Positions 22,734 through 34,246 are shown, numbered from the stretch's first letter. The stretch: 64,000 nt of DNA from Telopea speciosissima (GCF_018873765.1 NC_057920.1:11669307-11733306), one strand, 5' to 3'. Made by a program: numbers and translations. The notes: generated from the letters alone by a model not told the origin.

Positions 22734-23088
22734 TAATCCCCCTTGGACTAGCCATGCATACACTAACTCTGGTTATACAATTCAACCATATGGTCTTCCT
22801 TGTATGAGACTTTTCTTATCTTTTTTTTTTTATGAAAGACTTTTCTTGTCTTGTTATATAGTCTTGTCTCTTTCTTGACTTTTCAACCATTTTTTAGAGC
22901 TTTCTTTTGTCACTGCAAACTTTGTATGGATGATGTTCAAGTAACAAGAGGATAAAGGAGCTTGCAACCTAAGATATAATCTTTAAGGTCTTAATACACA
23001 GCTTCTCATTGCTACTGATACCCTTGTATAAATTTAAGTGTTTAAACAATCTAAGTATTAGGTAGGGGGGGTGGGAATTTTTTTCCAA

Positions 23089-23304
23089 TGCGGTTCAAGT
23101 CTCCTTAGCGACACAGTCAGGAGCTTGATCGGTGGTTCAAGTCTCCTTAGCGACACCTAGTCCACATTTAATTCTCCAAGAAGTGGAGCCTTTGGGTACC
23201 ATATTTGACCCCTTGTGGGTCCCCTCATTGCCTCCTTGTGGGGTCCTGTTGAGGTTGATGGCCGGTGGGCCCTTGAATTGCACCAAAAAAAAAAAAAAAA
23301 AAAA
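23089..23304 (+). mobile_element. SINE-like retroposon with A-tail
   Basis: It contains box-B-like GGTTCAAGTCTCC twice (23092 and 23132, within a 40-bp tandem duplication) and ends in about 20 A at 23284-23304. The sequence before the insert, GGTAGGGGGG...GGAATTTTTTTCC, recurs after the A-tail, consistent with a long imperfect target duplication. The family is unknown. Confidence 0.5.
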
Positions 23305-23332
23305 GGTAGGGGGGAATTTTTTTCCTATGTCG

Positions 23333-23442
23333 TTCCCTAGTGCCTCTCACAAGTGGAGGGTGGACCCCACCCGAGTAGAGTGTTCGGTCAGGTGCCTTGG
23401 GTGGATCCCACCCCCCTCTTGTGAGAGGCACTAGGGAACCGC
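23333..23442. mobile_element. Hairpin MITE
   Basis: GTTCCCTAGTGCCTCTCACAA at the left is matched by its inverted partner at the right; GGGTGGACCCCACCC and GGGTGGATCCCACCC lie inside. The element folds into a near-complete hairpin. No TSD is defined. Confidence 0.6.
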
Positions 23443-24001
23443 ACCAGTCAAAGAACCGTAGGCGGTAACGATGCGGGGGGGTGAGGGGGAGTTCAACTCA
23501 CGTAGAAGCCAAAAAAAATATATTGGGGGCTGGGGGGTACATTTGAAGGCAACTCTCCCAGCTACCCTCTCCTTTTCTGCTTGTATAGTGGTAGTGGATT
23601 TCTATGACTTAAGGTGAATAAGTCATTGAAGCTAGCATATGGTCCATAATAAGTGATTGTCTCTGAAGGCATGGTTATGTTGTTATTATTCTGCAAAGAA
23701 GACATTAAAACTTCTATAGAATTTTTGTTGTGGCTGTTAAGCAACTCTTCATGGATATTCTTGAACTAAGAAATGGACAATCCATTTGATAGACCATACT
23801 AGTAGATATCAAATGCGGTAGTATGCCCTCTTCTACTTATGCAAACAGAAAAATGAATTCAATTTGATTAATGTGGTTTAAAAATTTTGTTGGGGAGGGG
23901 GGGGGGGGGGAGGTGGGGTTGTGTGAGGGAAGGGGAAGAAGGGAGAAGAATAAGGATAAGGGCATTTGTTGTTTTTCTAAGTTCTCTTCCCATATGAACT
24001 T

Positions 24002-24156
24002 GAACCCGGCTCAGGTTCACATACGAGAACATTCTCGTATGTGAACCTGAGCCGACCAGATGGAATCCATAGAGTGGGGTCCACAAAGTGGATTCTATCA
24101 GGTCGGCTCAGGGGTGTACGAGTTGGTTCTTGTACGTGAACCTGAACCGAACTCTT
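24002..24156. mobile_element. MITE with perfect 23-bp palindrome
   Basis: Arms 24007-24029 and 24032-24054 are perfectly complementary around a 2-bp loop. A further weaker inverted copy (GTACGTGAACCTGAACCG) lies near the right end. The flanks are TGAACTT (23995-24001 and 24157-24163). Paralogs at about 37235 and 57525 show the site uninterrupted. Confidence 0.7.
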
Positions 24157-24202
24157 TGAACTTTGAGGTTTAGGTCAACATGATGTTTTTCTAAGTACTC
24201 TT

Positions 24203-25056
24203 TGTTGGAAAGTTTTTGTTCCCCACATGGGTTCTTTTGCTTTGGGAGTTATAGACCAGCATAACTTGTGGAAGGGTAAGAGGAGAGGTATGTATATATA
24301 TAGGATGTGGTTCTATAAGGGTATAAACCCTTAAAATAGAGATTTTCTCTTCACCCATGTGTTGGCGGATCCGTGTGTTTTTTCACATGTGTGCCAAGAC
24401 AGTTCGATCTTCTTTTTTATTTAACATCCTTTTATTACATGGGCCTGGATCAATTGGGCCTTTTTCTTTTTGATGGGCTGTTTGGGCTTGTTCTGAACGG
24501 TAAAAGATAGGTGGCTTCAATATAGACATGTTCATACAAAAGGATGCACTGTAAATCACAAATTTGGAATCTTTTCCATAAAATTTAATCCGTGCCGTTG
24601 AAGTCCATGAGATGTAAATCTTCAGATGGGCATACACCGCATACTCATTCCAAGGGCTGCTTTGGATGGATACCTCACATCTATAAATTGGAGGCATCTC
24701 TCTCCCTCTCCTACACCTCTGTTCTACAACAGTGTATTCATACCAAGTTCTTCAATTATGTTTTGATCTTGAAATTGAGCATAGACCAAGATACCCTGAT
24801 GAGGACTTAGTCAGCGAATGCACATGGACTAGGGGGCCTATAGGGACTGTTTCATCTTGGAAGACTAGTTTACACCAATTCAGTTGCACCAATAAGAGGT
24901 AACTAAGGTCTTAAAGAGAGTGACTGGTGGCACGACTCAGCCCCATCGTTTTTCTCCTAACTTTATTTGGATTATGTGTAGAGAAGAATGTGACTTGCTC
25001 AAAAGTATTCCATCAACTTTTGAAGCATTATACTCTTTTTGAATATCATTACAACA
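24203..25056 (+). mobile_element. Solo LTR (854 bp), TSD CTCTT
   Basis: TGTTGGAAAG...TTACAACA, flanked by perfect CTCTT (24198-24202 and 25057-25061). A TATA-like CTATAAATTG lies at about 24681. The target sentence CTAAGTACTCTTT(C/T)TGTA.GAACTT is intact at about 57555, proving the insertion. The sequence resembles the remnant at 4860-5062. Confidence 0.88.
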
Positions 25057-25673
25057 CTCTTTTTGTATGAACTTTGAGGTTAGGTATTATGGAATACATG
25101 ATATTTAGAAAATAAATAAGGATAAGGATAAGGGCATTTGTTTTTTTTTCGAACACCATTTAAGAAATTATTTGTTGGGAAAGAGTTCCCACATTGCAAG
25201 TGTGGAGGAATCGCTTGTCATACCAATCACAAATGTGGGAAGACGATTTCATCAACAAGGGCCCCACATGGTCAGGGAGGAGAGAGTGTGTCTTATTGAT
25301 CCCACATGTTTAGCATGGGAGAGGGAGTGAAAAGGAATTTCCACATTGTTTGTAAGGGATTTTTTTCCTCAAAATAAAAAACAATTTATGAGACTCAAAA
25401 ACTTAACGAGTACAATTATTGAATTTTAATTCACTTTTTAATTAAATTATTGAAAGAAAAATATAACAATATAAAATTTTGCTTCACTTTTCCACTTGTA
25501 TCTAAAAAATGTATTATTATTTCTTATGTTATTTCTCTTTTCTTCTTAAAATATGTTATATTGCTTTTCATCATTTTACATCCAATGAGATGAAACTTAA
25601 TTAAATTGGATTATCAAATTCTCATCTTTAGTTTCTTCAAAATTGATTCTTTTTTCCAATTTCAATAGATGCT
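25057..25673. repeat. Junction of two duplicated blocks
   Basis: 25057-25110 completes the NRG1 3'-flank block (GAGGTTAGGTATTATGG, AGAAAATAAATA). From about 25160 the sequence is instead the copy of the ADR1 upstream flank at 9905 onward. The join near 25115-25160 repeats AAGGATAAGGGCATTTG, seen earlier at 23953. No gene. Confidence 0.6.
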
Positions 25674-26023
25674 TGTTAAATAGTGGTCTAATAATAGATG
25701 TCATGGACCCCCTATAGGGTCCATACTTATTGGTGGTAGTTTTTTTGTTAATTTTGCTTTCGAGTCTTGCTTTTGACTAAGATTCTGGTTTTCTTGTTCA
25801 GGTGGGGTCCATAACCTGCCTGTGTGAGGCTGCACACCGGCTAGTAACTGCAAGGGTAGGCGGCAATAGAGGAATCCAAATTGTATAAATAGAGGGAAGA
25901 TTCAAACGATAGATCCAAGTATCCAACTCACTCAATCTATTGTTGGTTCAGTTCTTACATCTTTCGCTCTCTGTTTCTGTTCTCCTTTGTCTCTTGGTTA
26001 GATCTTAGACTCTATTGATTACA
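25674..26023 (+). mobile_element. Solo LTR (350 bp), TSD ATGCT
   Basis: TGTTAAATAG...GATTACA, flanked by perfect ATGCT (25669-25673 and 26024-26028). TATAAATAGAG at about 25884 is its likely promoter. The corresponding place in the paralog near 10170 lacks it. Confidence 0.85.
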
Positions 26024-26028
26024 ATGCT

Positions 26029-26730
26029 CATTTGAAGAAGGATGCTAGTAATCTTGAAACAAACTAGAAGAATGACAAAAAAATATTTAAAAGAAAAGAT
26101 CTTGTAGAATGCACCAATGAGGTACGGTGAAACGATTTTGTTTATAAGAGGGTAGCAAAGCCATTTTATGTGAAGAGGAGAGACTAGAGAGATAAGAGAG
26201 AGAAGGTACTAACATACGCTCTTCTCTGGCGGTGTAGAGAATCTTTCCTAATTAAAAAATAAAAAATAAACAAGAGTTTGAATTTGATGGGTCGAATTTA
26301 AAGGCACATCATCACTATTCCTTATTGTCAATCCATTGGTCCCATTCAACAGTTTTATTCATGAAAAAACAATAAGCTCTCTTTTCTCACTCTCAAATTC
26401 ATGATTGGTAAATGAGAAGGAAGGTGGCAGGGAAGGTTCATTTTTTCTTTTTCTTTTTTCTTTTTTGTAAAATTTTTTATTTTATTTTTGTGAAAGTTGG
26501 GAAGGTTCATCGAAAGTCATGAAAGAGGAAAATCAGGAAAGCTTGATTCATGTGAGCCCACTTATATAGAGGTCCATTACAGGTAGTATTACACCATTGG
26601 TTCTAAATTAAGTTGACAAGTCCTATGCACAATACTTTATATGATACTAAAAAAAATTAATGGGATAATCTTGTTGTAATCAAAGTTGGTGAATTTTTTA
26701 GAACAACACGAGCAAACAAAAGAAGGTTAC
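26029..26730. repeat. Rest of duplicated ADR1 upstream flank
   Basis: Up to about 26545 this continues the copy of 10390-10990. From about 26550 to 26730 it is unique AT-rich DNA with no gene. Confidence 0.5.
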
Positions 26731-26873
26731 TGATAGAGATCAACCACCATAGAGTGGACCCAGTGTACAACTTGTATACCCTTCCATGTGATTTGTTATT
26801 TAGTTATGCCAGGTGGCACACCATGTAACTCTATATATACTGTACTGAATAGTGGAAACCTTACATCACATCT

Positions 26874-26885
26874 TGGTATCAGAGC
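26874..26885 (+). other. Copia-2 primer binding site
   Basis: TGGTATCAGAGC is the exact complement of the initiator tRNA-Met 3' end, placed three bases after the presumed LTR end. Confidence 0.85.
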
Positions 26886-26962
26886 GTTTATTAAGCACGC
26901 TTCCCTAAGCATTTCTCTTTCTTTCTTTTACTTTCTTGTTCTTTGTCTTCACCTGCAAGAAT

Positions 26963-27436
26963 ATGGTTACTCCTGCAGAGAGTTCCTCTGAAATGTCTTC
27001 GTCTCCATCGCTGATTGCTCCAAACGTTTCATCTCATCTCTGTTCATGTAATTCTCGCGACTCAGGTGGCTATTATCGCAATGGATCTGGTTATAATGGC
27101 CGTGGGGGTTCTGGATCCAACTCATACAGTGGTCGCGGTGGTTCTGGTTATAATAACAACATCGGCCGTGGTGGTTATGGCTATTCTCGTGGAGGAAATG
27201 GCAATGGTTATGGTTACCAGGCCAATCGTAATTACAACCGGGGTTATCAGAATCAGAACAGGGCTCCAAATAATGCCTCTGGTTACAATCGTGGAGATTC
27301 TGCCACCACCACTGACTATTCTTCACCTTCTTTTCTCAATCAGCCGCGGCCATGCTGCCAGATATGCAATTTACCTGGTCATCTTGCTTCTAGTTGTCCT
27401 CAAAGATTCAACCACGCATTTCATGGTATATCTTCC
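26963..27436 (+). pseudogene. Copia-2 gag C-terminal part
   Basis: It starts MVTPAESSSEMSSSPSLIAP, then jumps to a Gly/Tyr/Asn-rich stretch and the zinc knuckle CQICNLPGHLASSC (CX2CX4HX4C). The normal long gag core is missing, suggesting an internal deletion near 27045. The frame continues across the LTR insertion: HGIS before it and SSINTSPSVWLLD after it, once the duplicated CTTCC is removed. Confidence 0.85.
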
Positions 27437-30393
27437 TGTCACGCCCCCATCCCAAAAGAGAATAAAATATAATAAAAGGGGATGTGACTAGGATGACACA
27501 TGTCACCCCACACTATCAGGATCTCGATTACAGTGTATTGAATCACAGTCAGGACTAATATAATTATCACAATTATACTAGTAAACGGAAACAGAGAAAT
27601 ATTATATTCCCAAGGTGAAACAGAACGGCAAAAGCGTTAAATAACAGTTTCATAATGTTCATCTGCCTAGTGTTAGATTATACAGTAATCCAATGATTCT
27701 TTAAATGTTCAACACATAATTATCAAAATATAACATGTACAAGTATAATGTAAAACTCAAAAGAAACAGAAGTAAATCTCAGAATCAGAATGCCCATAGA
27801 CACAGTCATCACATGGACTCCCGTCACCGTGTTCCTCTGTCAACGGCTCTGGGTCCACCACACCTACAGAATCATATTCAAACGAGTGAACATCCAGGTT
27901 TGCCACAAATCCATCATCTGCAGCCATATCTAAAAAGGTGTGCACAAAAGGGGTAAGCTCCACTGAGCCCAGTGAGGGGATGGGGAACATACAAGCAATA
28001 ACATATAGTCCATGATGCATGAATTATTAACCAGTTATCCACTTAGCAAGCATATCTAAGTCACTAGGTACTTGCTACTGCAACAACTCGGGAAACATCA
28101 CGGATCACGTATCTTATCACCGTCGATGAAACCTCAATAGTTACAAGGGAGCTCGCGCCGGTAGAAGCCACTCGCCACCCAGAGGCAAACCCCGATAACC
28201 AATGATCTCACCTGACTTGGCCTCGTATCACTCCTCAGGCACCACAGGTAGCCTTAGTCACCCAACACCTAAACCCCTGTTGGTAAAGGTCGTAGCAAGG
28301 GGATCGAAAATCCTAACCATTCTATATGAACTATCGTGTCGAGAGGTATTCCGGCACATGACATCCCATACCATCTTGTACAGGGTACCAGCACAACACG
28401 ACGCATGACAGACCATATAATAGCACTAACTGTATGATGTAATATGATACTATCGTATTGAGAGGTATTCCGGCACATGACATCCCATACCATCTTGTAC
28501 CGGGTACCAGCACGACATGACGCATAACAGACCAATTATAAGCATGATGAAGACATTAACAAACCACATCCATAACGCATACATTCGTAATTTTCACAAA
28601 TATAGTTATAAAAATGCAAGAATGAGTATGCATGAAAAATGACATACAAGCATAACATAATGCAAAACACTCCCAAATTAAGTCAAATCCCAACCCCACT
28701 CACTTATTTGTTCACGATCCGTTACTAAGGTTTGTTGCCGTTCAGTGTAACGTAAGTTCCACCGTGCGAGTAATATAGCCTAGAGAAGCGTAACAAAGTG
28801 AGTTAGGTGAGGTAATAGGGGTCTCGAAGTCTAGGCTTAAAGATAACACAATAGAGTTTAGGTGGACTCTTGAGTGGAGGCACAGTGCCTGGGTCCACCC
28901 CGGGCAAAATACTCTAAAAACCAAGACTGGACTCTTGGGTGGATTCTGGCCTGAGTCCACCTGCAAGCAGAGAAGGGGTGGACTCTGGTTGTGGCTTCTG
29001 GTCTGAGTCCACCACAAGGTCCAGCTGCAGGCAGAGAAAGGGTGGACTATGTTTGTGGTTTCTAGTCTGAGTCCACCACAGAGTCCAGCTCCTGCAGAAC
29101 CCGAATTTCATCACAAGCAAGCTCCCGAACCCGATTTCTCTTGGGTTTCAGCTCACATGGACTCGGGGAAAAGGTCTACAAGCCACCTAGGATCATAATA
29201 CCCTACCCTTATCATAGGGTTGTCGGGTTCGAAGGGTAATTCCGTCAAAATCCTAAATCTAGGGTTTCTCCACCAAGAGCCCTAAATTCAAGAATTAAAA
29301 TCCAAAAAAAAAAAAGGAAGAGGATAGACTCAAGGCTAGCTTCAAGCCTCCAAGTAGGAAAATACTAATCCAAAAGTATCATTGGGTTCCAAATGGAACC
29401 CTAGGTTCAAAACCCCCAACCCAAATGGTTTTATCTCTAAACCCAAAAAGAATTTAAAAAAGAGAGAGAGAGATTCAATGACCTACCTTGTCCTAGCAAT
29501 AACTCCTAGGTAGAGTGGTTGCACAAGCCCTAGGATCTTCACTTCCTTCCTCCTCTTTCCTTCTTCTTCTCCTCTCTTTTCCTTTCTCTTTTCACCTCCA
29601 CGATTTTACTTGGTTAGAAGACTTAGAGGGTTGTTAGTGGGTGCTTAGTGGATGGATAAGACCAACACATGGGTAAGTGAGTGGATAGATAAGACACAAA
29701 CTCCAAAACTCATGGTTGTCTTTAGTGGGTCCTGATTTATGGTTTATGATATTGTTGGATTAATCCACTCAAATCCAAAACCCTTATTTATCTCTAGTGG
29801 GTTCCTAAGATATTTTATGACCCCACACTAAAATACAAAAGGAGATGATGGGGCCCACGACACCTTATCCACAATAAATCATATGACAGGTGTGGACTCA
29901 CCACCGGGTCCAGTTCAGGGTCTAGCTCACCTAAAATAGGTAAACCTAAGGCAATAAATCCCCGGGCTTGGCCCACCTTTTAAGGGTTACTAAGGGAATT
30001 AAGCAACCTCGTAAACATGTTCAGAACATACCCAAAAATAGTTCCTTTTCCCCATCAAGGATTGATTTCCGGAATCCCGAAGAGCTTTTTTACTTCGACA
30101 TTCACTTCACCAGGGCTCGTCGTGTCAATGTGACAAGATACTGGATGCTCTCTTTGGTACTCCTCGCTCTTGGGACTAATGCTTGGAGGGTAGTCCATGA
30201 AGTCTTCGTCCACGAATTTCCCCCAATCCCGATTGAGAAATCGTTCCTCAACCGCCAAACCAGTGAACCGGTCAAAGATCTTATAACTCGGTTTAACCAC
30301 CATTGCGAACAGGTCACCAACATAGAAGCCAGCTCCATCTACGTGGCACAAAATAACATTATTAAAAGATGATCTCGGGTGCAGGGTCTAACA
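27437..30393 (-). mobile_element. Large solo LTR (2.96 kb), TSD CTTCC, inside Copia-2 gag-pol
   Basis: On the plus strand it starts TGTCACGCCCCCATCCC and ends GGGTCTAACA, with perfect CTTCC at 27432-27436 and 30394-30398. It is the inverted relative of the LTR at 11316-14021. Inside are a two-copy tandem repeat with 119-bp period (28330-28543) and a three-copy repeat of about 60 bp (about 28920-29100, GAGTCCACC words). No internal retroelement domains, hence solo. Confidence 0.85.
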
Positions 30394-30398
30394 CTTCC

Positions 30399-31113
30399 TC
30401 CATTAACACTTCTCCATCAGTGTGGCTTTTGGACATAGGTACTAATCATCATCTCATTGCAGATCTTAGTAATCTTGTTGTGAGCACATTTTATTCTAGA
30501 ACCGATCACATTATTGTTGGTAATGGACAAAGTCTTCCCATCTCTCATTCAGGTTCAGCTCTTTTTCACTCTTCTTCATCTTCATTTGTTGCATCTACCG
30601 TTTTGTGTGTCCCTGGAATTCATTGCAATTTGCTGTCAATTCACAGATTCACCATAGATAATCCTGTATTCTTTGAATTTCATAATTCCTATTTTCTTCT
30701 CAAGGATTCTCAGATGGGGGAGATCATGTACAAGGGCCAGAGTAACAATGGCTTGTACACCATTATGCTGTCTTCCTCGTCTCCATCGGTTGCCTTAACG
30801 GGTGTTCGGGTTTCAGCTCAAGATTGGCACTGCCGTCTTGGTCATCTTTCACACAATGTGGTTCGTTATATACTGAATTCTTTTACAGATTCTAAAATTC
30901 CTGTTTTACGTTCTCCTTGTAATGCCTGTAATATTTCAAAGAGCCATAGGCTCCCATTTCAAACTTCTTCTTCTATTACTTCTGCTCCATTAGAGCTATT
31001 GCACTGTGACTTATGGGGACCTGCCCCAGTTGATTCCAATGATGGTTATGTGCTATTCGTTGATGATTTTAGCCGCTACAGTTGGCTATATCCCATGCGA
31101 TTTAAATTTGATG
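30399..31113 (+). pseudogene. Copia-2 protease and integrase N-terminal half
   Basis: Protease site WLLDIGTNHHL (DIG for the usual DSG/DTG). Gag-pre-integrase motif DWHCRLGHLSHNVV and zinc-binding CNACNISKSH. The integrase core starts LELLHCDLWGPAPV and FVDDFSRYSWLYP. It stops at the solo LTR. Confidence 0.87.
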
Positions 31114-31615
31114 TGTTAGAATTTTAGTTCTAATAAAACTCTATATGGACATAATTAAATCCCTAAACCAGGCTAATTAGGGTTTTGGTCTAATAAAGTG
31201 AAGTCATTAAGTTATATTAGAAGTCTAATGTGGATCGGCTTAGTGTGGGCGATAGATGCCTATTGGGGTGTGATGAGTGAACCTATAGGGATTACTATAT
31301 AAGGAGAGCTAGTCCCCCCCTACCCAACACAACTTATTATTCTCAATTGCTATTGAGGAGTGCATTCTTGAAGAGAGGAGATATTCGTGTTCGTCGTCCT
31401 GCGCATTCGGTATTCTCATCGGGCCGATTACTTTGGAAATAGAGGAAGCATCTAGATCTTTATTCTTTATTTTCAGCGATCATCATCACTATGGATGCGA
31501 AACAAGGTTGGTGGTCTATCCCTATTTTCTATTATTTATTTGATTGTGTTCTTGACGCCCATGGAGATCCTGGCTTTTGGGATCTTGTCCCTATTCGGAT
31601 CAATTTAATCTAACA
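31114..31615 (+). mobile_element. Solo LTR of the Copia-1 family, TSD TGATG
   Basis: TGTTAGAATTTTAG...ATCTAACA, 502 bp, flanked by perfect TGATG (31109-31113 and 31616-31620). It aligns along its length with the complement of the Copia-1 LTRs: CCAGGCTAATTAG, TTAGAAGTCTAATGTGGA, ACTATATAAGGAGAGCTAG and GAGTGCATTCTTGAAGA. It splits the integrase of Copia-2 at FKFDV. Confidence 0.92.
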
Positions 31616-32460
31616 TGATGTACTCTCGATTTTCACATCTTTTAAACCTCTTATTGAGAATTATTTTGGGGTGCACATTAAATCCCTTCAAACCGATGGG
31701 GGAGGAGAGTTTCAGAAACTCAGATCATTTCTTACCTCACATGGCATCTCTCATAGACTCTCCTGTCCCCACACTCAAGCCCAAAATGGTCTTGCCGAGC
31801 GCAAGATCCGCCATATCACTAAAACTGGCTTAGCACTTCTCTTTCATGCTCATCTTCCAACTTCATTTTAATGCCAACACCAACTGTAAATAATTCCAAC
31901 CCATTTTACTATCTCTTTAAAACAGCACCTGACTATGGTTTTCTCCGCACCTTCGGGTGCCTCTGTTACCCTTGGTTAAGACCTTATTCACAGCACAAAT
32001 TGGATCCTAGATCCACTCCTTGCATTTTTTCTGGGATATTCCCCAAATCACAAGGGTTATAAGTGCTATGATGCAACTAACAAAAAGATTCATATCTCCA
32101 GACATGTTGTCTTCGAGGAATCAGTTTTTCCATATTCCTATGAGGATGTAACCAAGCAGTTCACTGCTTCCACTGTATCACAGTGGTATTCCGCTTCTCC
32201 TACGGTGGTATTTCCTTCCCACCTGCTGTTACACCTATTCCTCAACCTGAGTCACCAACTTTCTCGGATTCTCCTTTGGCCATTGTTCCAACAGGCCCAT
32301 CTACAGCTACATTGTCGCCTATACCCACAGGCCCAGCTATGGCTGAGCACATACCTGCAATTTCCAATGCATCTGGCCCATCCAATGCAGACCAACACAC
32401 GGCTGCAATATAGTTTGCGCGCACAAAATGCAAACCCGTTCTCAGCATGGGCTCTTGCGT
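31616..32460 (+). pseudogene. Copia-2 integrase C-terminal half and linker
   Basis: SIFTSFKPLIENYFG resumes directly after the LTR. KSLQTDGGGEFQ, CPHTQAQNGLAERKIRHI and, in a new frame, [20 protein letters not shown] follow. There is a stop after LPTSF at 31868-31870 and a frameshift around 32050. Up to about 32460 the linker before RT is open in pieces only. Confidence 0.85.
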
Positions 32461-32519
32461 GCTCCAAACCGGTTGAACTTGGTAGCACCGCTCCATTCGG
32501 CTCCTGAGGTTGAGCCCAC

Positions 32520-33824
32520 TTGCTATACTCAAGCCATGAAGATGCCACAGTGGAGGGCTGCCATGGAGGATGAGCTTAATGCTCTTATGCATAATAAAAC
32601 TTGAATTTTGGTTCCTTCCCACTCCAGCCAAAATGTGGTGGGATGCAAGTGGATATTCCGCATTAAACGAAAATCAGATGGTTCAGTGGAGCGTTACAAA
32701 GCTCGGTTGGTGGCCAAGGGTTACCATCAAAGGCCCGATCTTGATTTTAATGATACCTTTAGTCCGGTAATCAAACCAGCAACCATCCGTGTGATTTTAT
32801 CCCTTGCTGTGACTAATGGTTGGCCATTGCGCCAGTTGGACGTGCAAAATGCTTTGCTTCATGGCATGCTAGAAGAGAAAGTGTACATGACACAGCGACC
32901 GGGCTTCGTGGACCCAAATAGACCAATTTTTGTGTGCCTACTCCAACGTTCTCTATATGGGCTTCGCCAGGCTCCAAGGGCCTGGTATACAAGACTTAGT
33001 ACATTTTTAATTGGACAAGGCTTTACAACATCCAAAACCGATACTTCAATCTTTGTATTTCACCAAGGCAAAGTGGTACTGTATTTCTTAATATACGTCG
33101 ATGATTTGATCATTACGGGCAACTCCATCTCGGCCATCACTGCACTTATATAGGCCCTATCTACGGCTTTTGCAATTAAGGGCTTAGGAGACCTGCATTA
33201 TTTCCTTGGCATTGAGGTCTAACGCACCTCTGATGGGCTTTTCCTATCTCAGTGAAAATATGCTACAGATTTGCTTACCACATCTGGCATGACCGATGCC
33301 AAGCTTGTGACTACACCCATGGCCACTGGTGTGACACTCACGGCTTCATCAGGGACTCCGTTAGTTGATGGATCAGATTATCGTAAGGTTGTTGGAGCTC
33401 TTCAGTATTTGACAATGACTCGGCCCAATGTTAGTTATGTTGTTAGCAAGTTGTCACAATTCATGCATCGGCCCACCGAACACCATTGGGCCGCTGTAAA
33501 ACGTGTGTTATGTTATGTTAAATACACAATCTCAGATGGGCTTTTCTTCAGACGTCATTCGGGCCTTTCTCTACAAGCCTATTCGGATGCGGACTGGGCA
33601 GGTTGCCCCGATGACCATAGGTCCACCACTGGGTATGGTATTTTTCTAGGCTCACATTTGATCACATGGGCCTCGCACAAGCAACGAACAGTATCACGCT
33701 CATCTACGGAGGCTGAATACCGTGCTGTAGCGTCGGCAGGTACGGAACTAGTTTGGGTTCGTTCCTTGCTCAAGGAGTTGGGTGTGTTTCTCTCACAGTC
33801 ACCCACCATTTGATGTGACAATAT
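32520..33824 (+). pseudogene. Copia-2 reverse transcriptase and RNase H
   Basis: AAMEDELNALMHNKT precedes [54 protein letters not shown] and the catalytic [10 protein letters not shown] stop lies at about 33151. RNase H reads [17 protein letters not shown] and [11 protein letters not shown], well conserved. At SPTI a TGA replaces the usual Trp before CDNIGA. The gene then ends abruptly in foreign sequence. Confidence 0.9.
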
Positions 33825-34246
33825 TGGTGCCGTTGTCACTGATTTTCTAGGACTAAAATGCCATTTTAAGATGATAATTGTAAAAAACCCTCCATCCCAT
33901 CACCGTCCCTTCTCCTTCTTCTCCTTCTTCTCCTTCTCCTTCTTCTTCTTCCTGCTCACATTAACCGTACGAACCTCCAAATCATCTATGGGAAACTCCA
34001 TGCTTTTAAGAAAGGAGAGATTCCAGAAAGAAGCTAGTGGAGTGAAAACCAAATTGTCTATTATGAAGAACGTCGTCGGTCCCATGAGAAATCCTCCTTG
34101 AATTGACATGTTGTTTCATGCGTTGGAGACTTGGGATTTACAAATTGTAATACTGAAAGATACCCCGATTCATATGTATTCATATTAGGCTTCTCAATAG
34201 ACAGGTAACCAGTATAATTGTGTCCATTTGCATAACTTCTACACCA

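Larger units (their letters stand above)
22088..24202. repeat. Duplicated NRG1 3'-flank block without its NLR gene
   Basis: Matches about 35940-37260 and 56880-57560: TTATAATATTTAATG, ACAAAAGAGCAATT, CTGTCTCATAG, CCCTTGGAC.AG, GATACCCT.GTATAAATTTA and TCATTGAAGCTAGCATA. Unlike those copies no NRG1 gene follows. Instead the sequence passes, through a solo LTR, into a copy of the ADR1 upstream flank. It carries several MITE insertions, listed separately. Confidence 0.75.
26731..33824 (+). mobile_element. Copia-2: interrupted Ty1/Copia element lacking its 3' end
   Basis: The primer site TGGTATCAGAGC is at 26874-26885. The sequence just upstream (about 26731-26870, TATA-like CTATATATAC, ending CATCACA) is probably the 5' LTR, though no partner confirms it. 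Gag, protease, integrase, RT and RNase H follow on the plus strand. Two solo LTRs (27437-30393, 31114-31615) sit inside. After CDNIGA at about 33824 it joins the arm of a Pack-type element, so the 3' LTR is missing. Confidence 0.85.

Noticed and set aside
26936-27491. Glycine-rich protein gene
   Set aside because: The Gly/Tyr-rich stretch and CCHC knuckle belong to Copia-2 gag; the frame continues into the protease after the inserted LTR is removed.
27735-28020. Stand-alone small protein gene on the minus strand
   Set aside because: It lies inside the large solo LTR and is shared with the other LTR copy, so it belongs to the element.
28330-28543. CRISPR-like repeats
   Set aside because: Two copies with a 119-bp period within a plant LTR; the unit length and the eukaryotic host rule it out.
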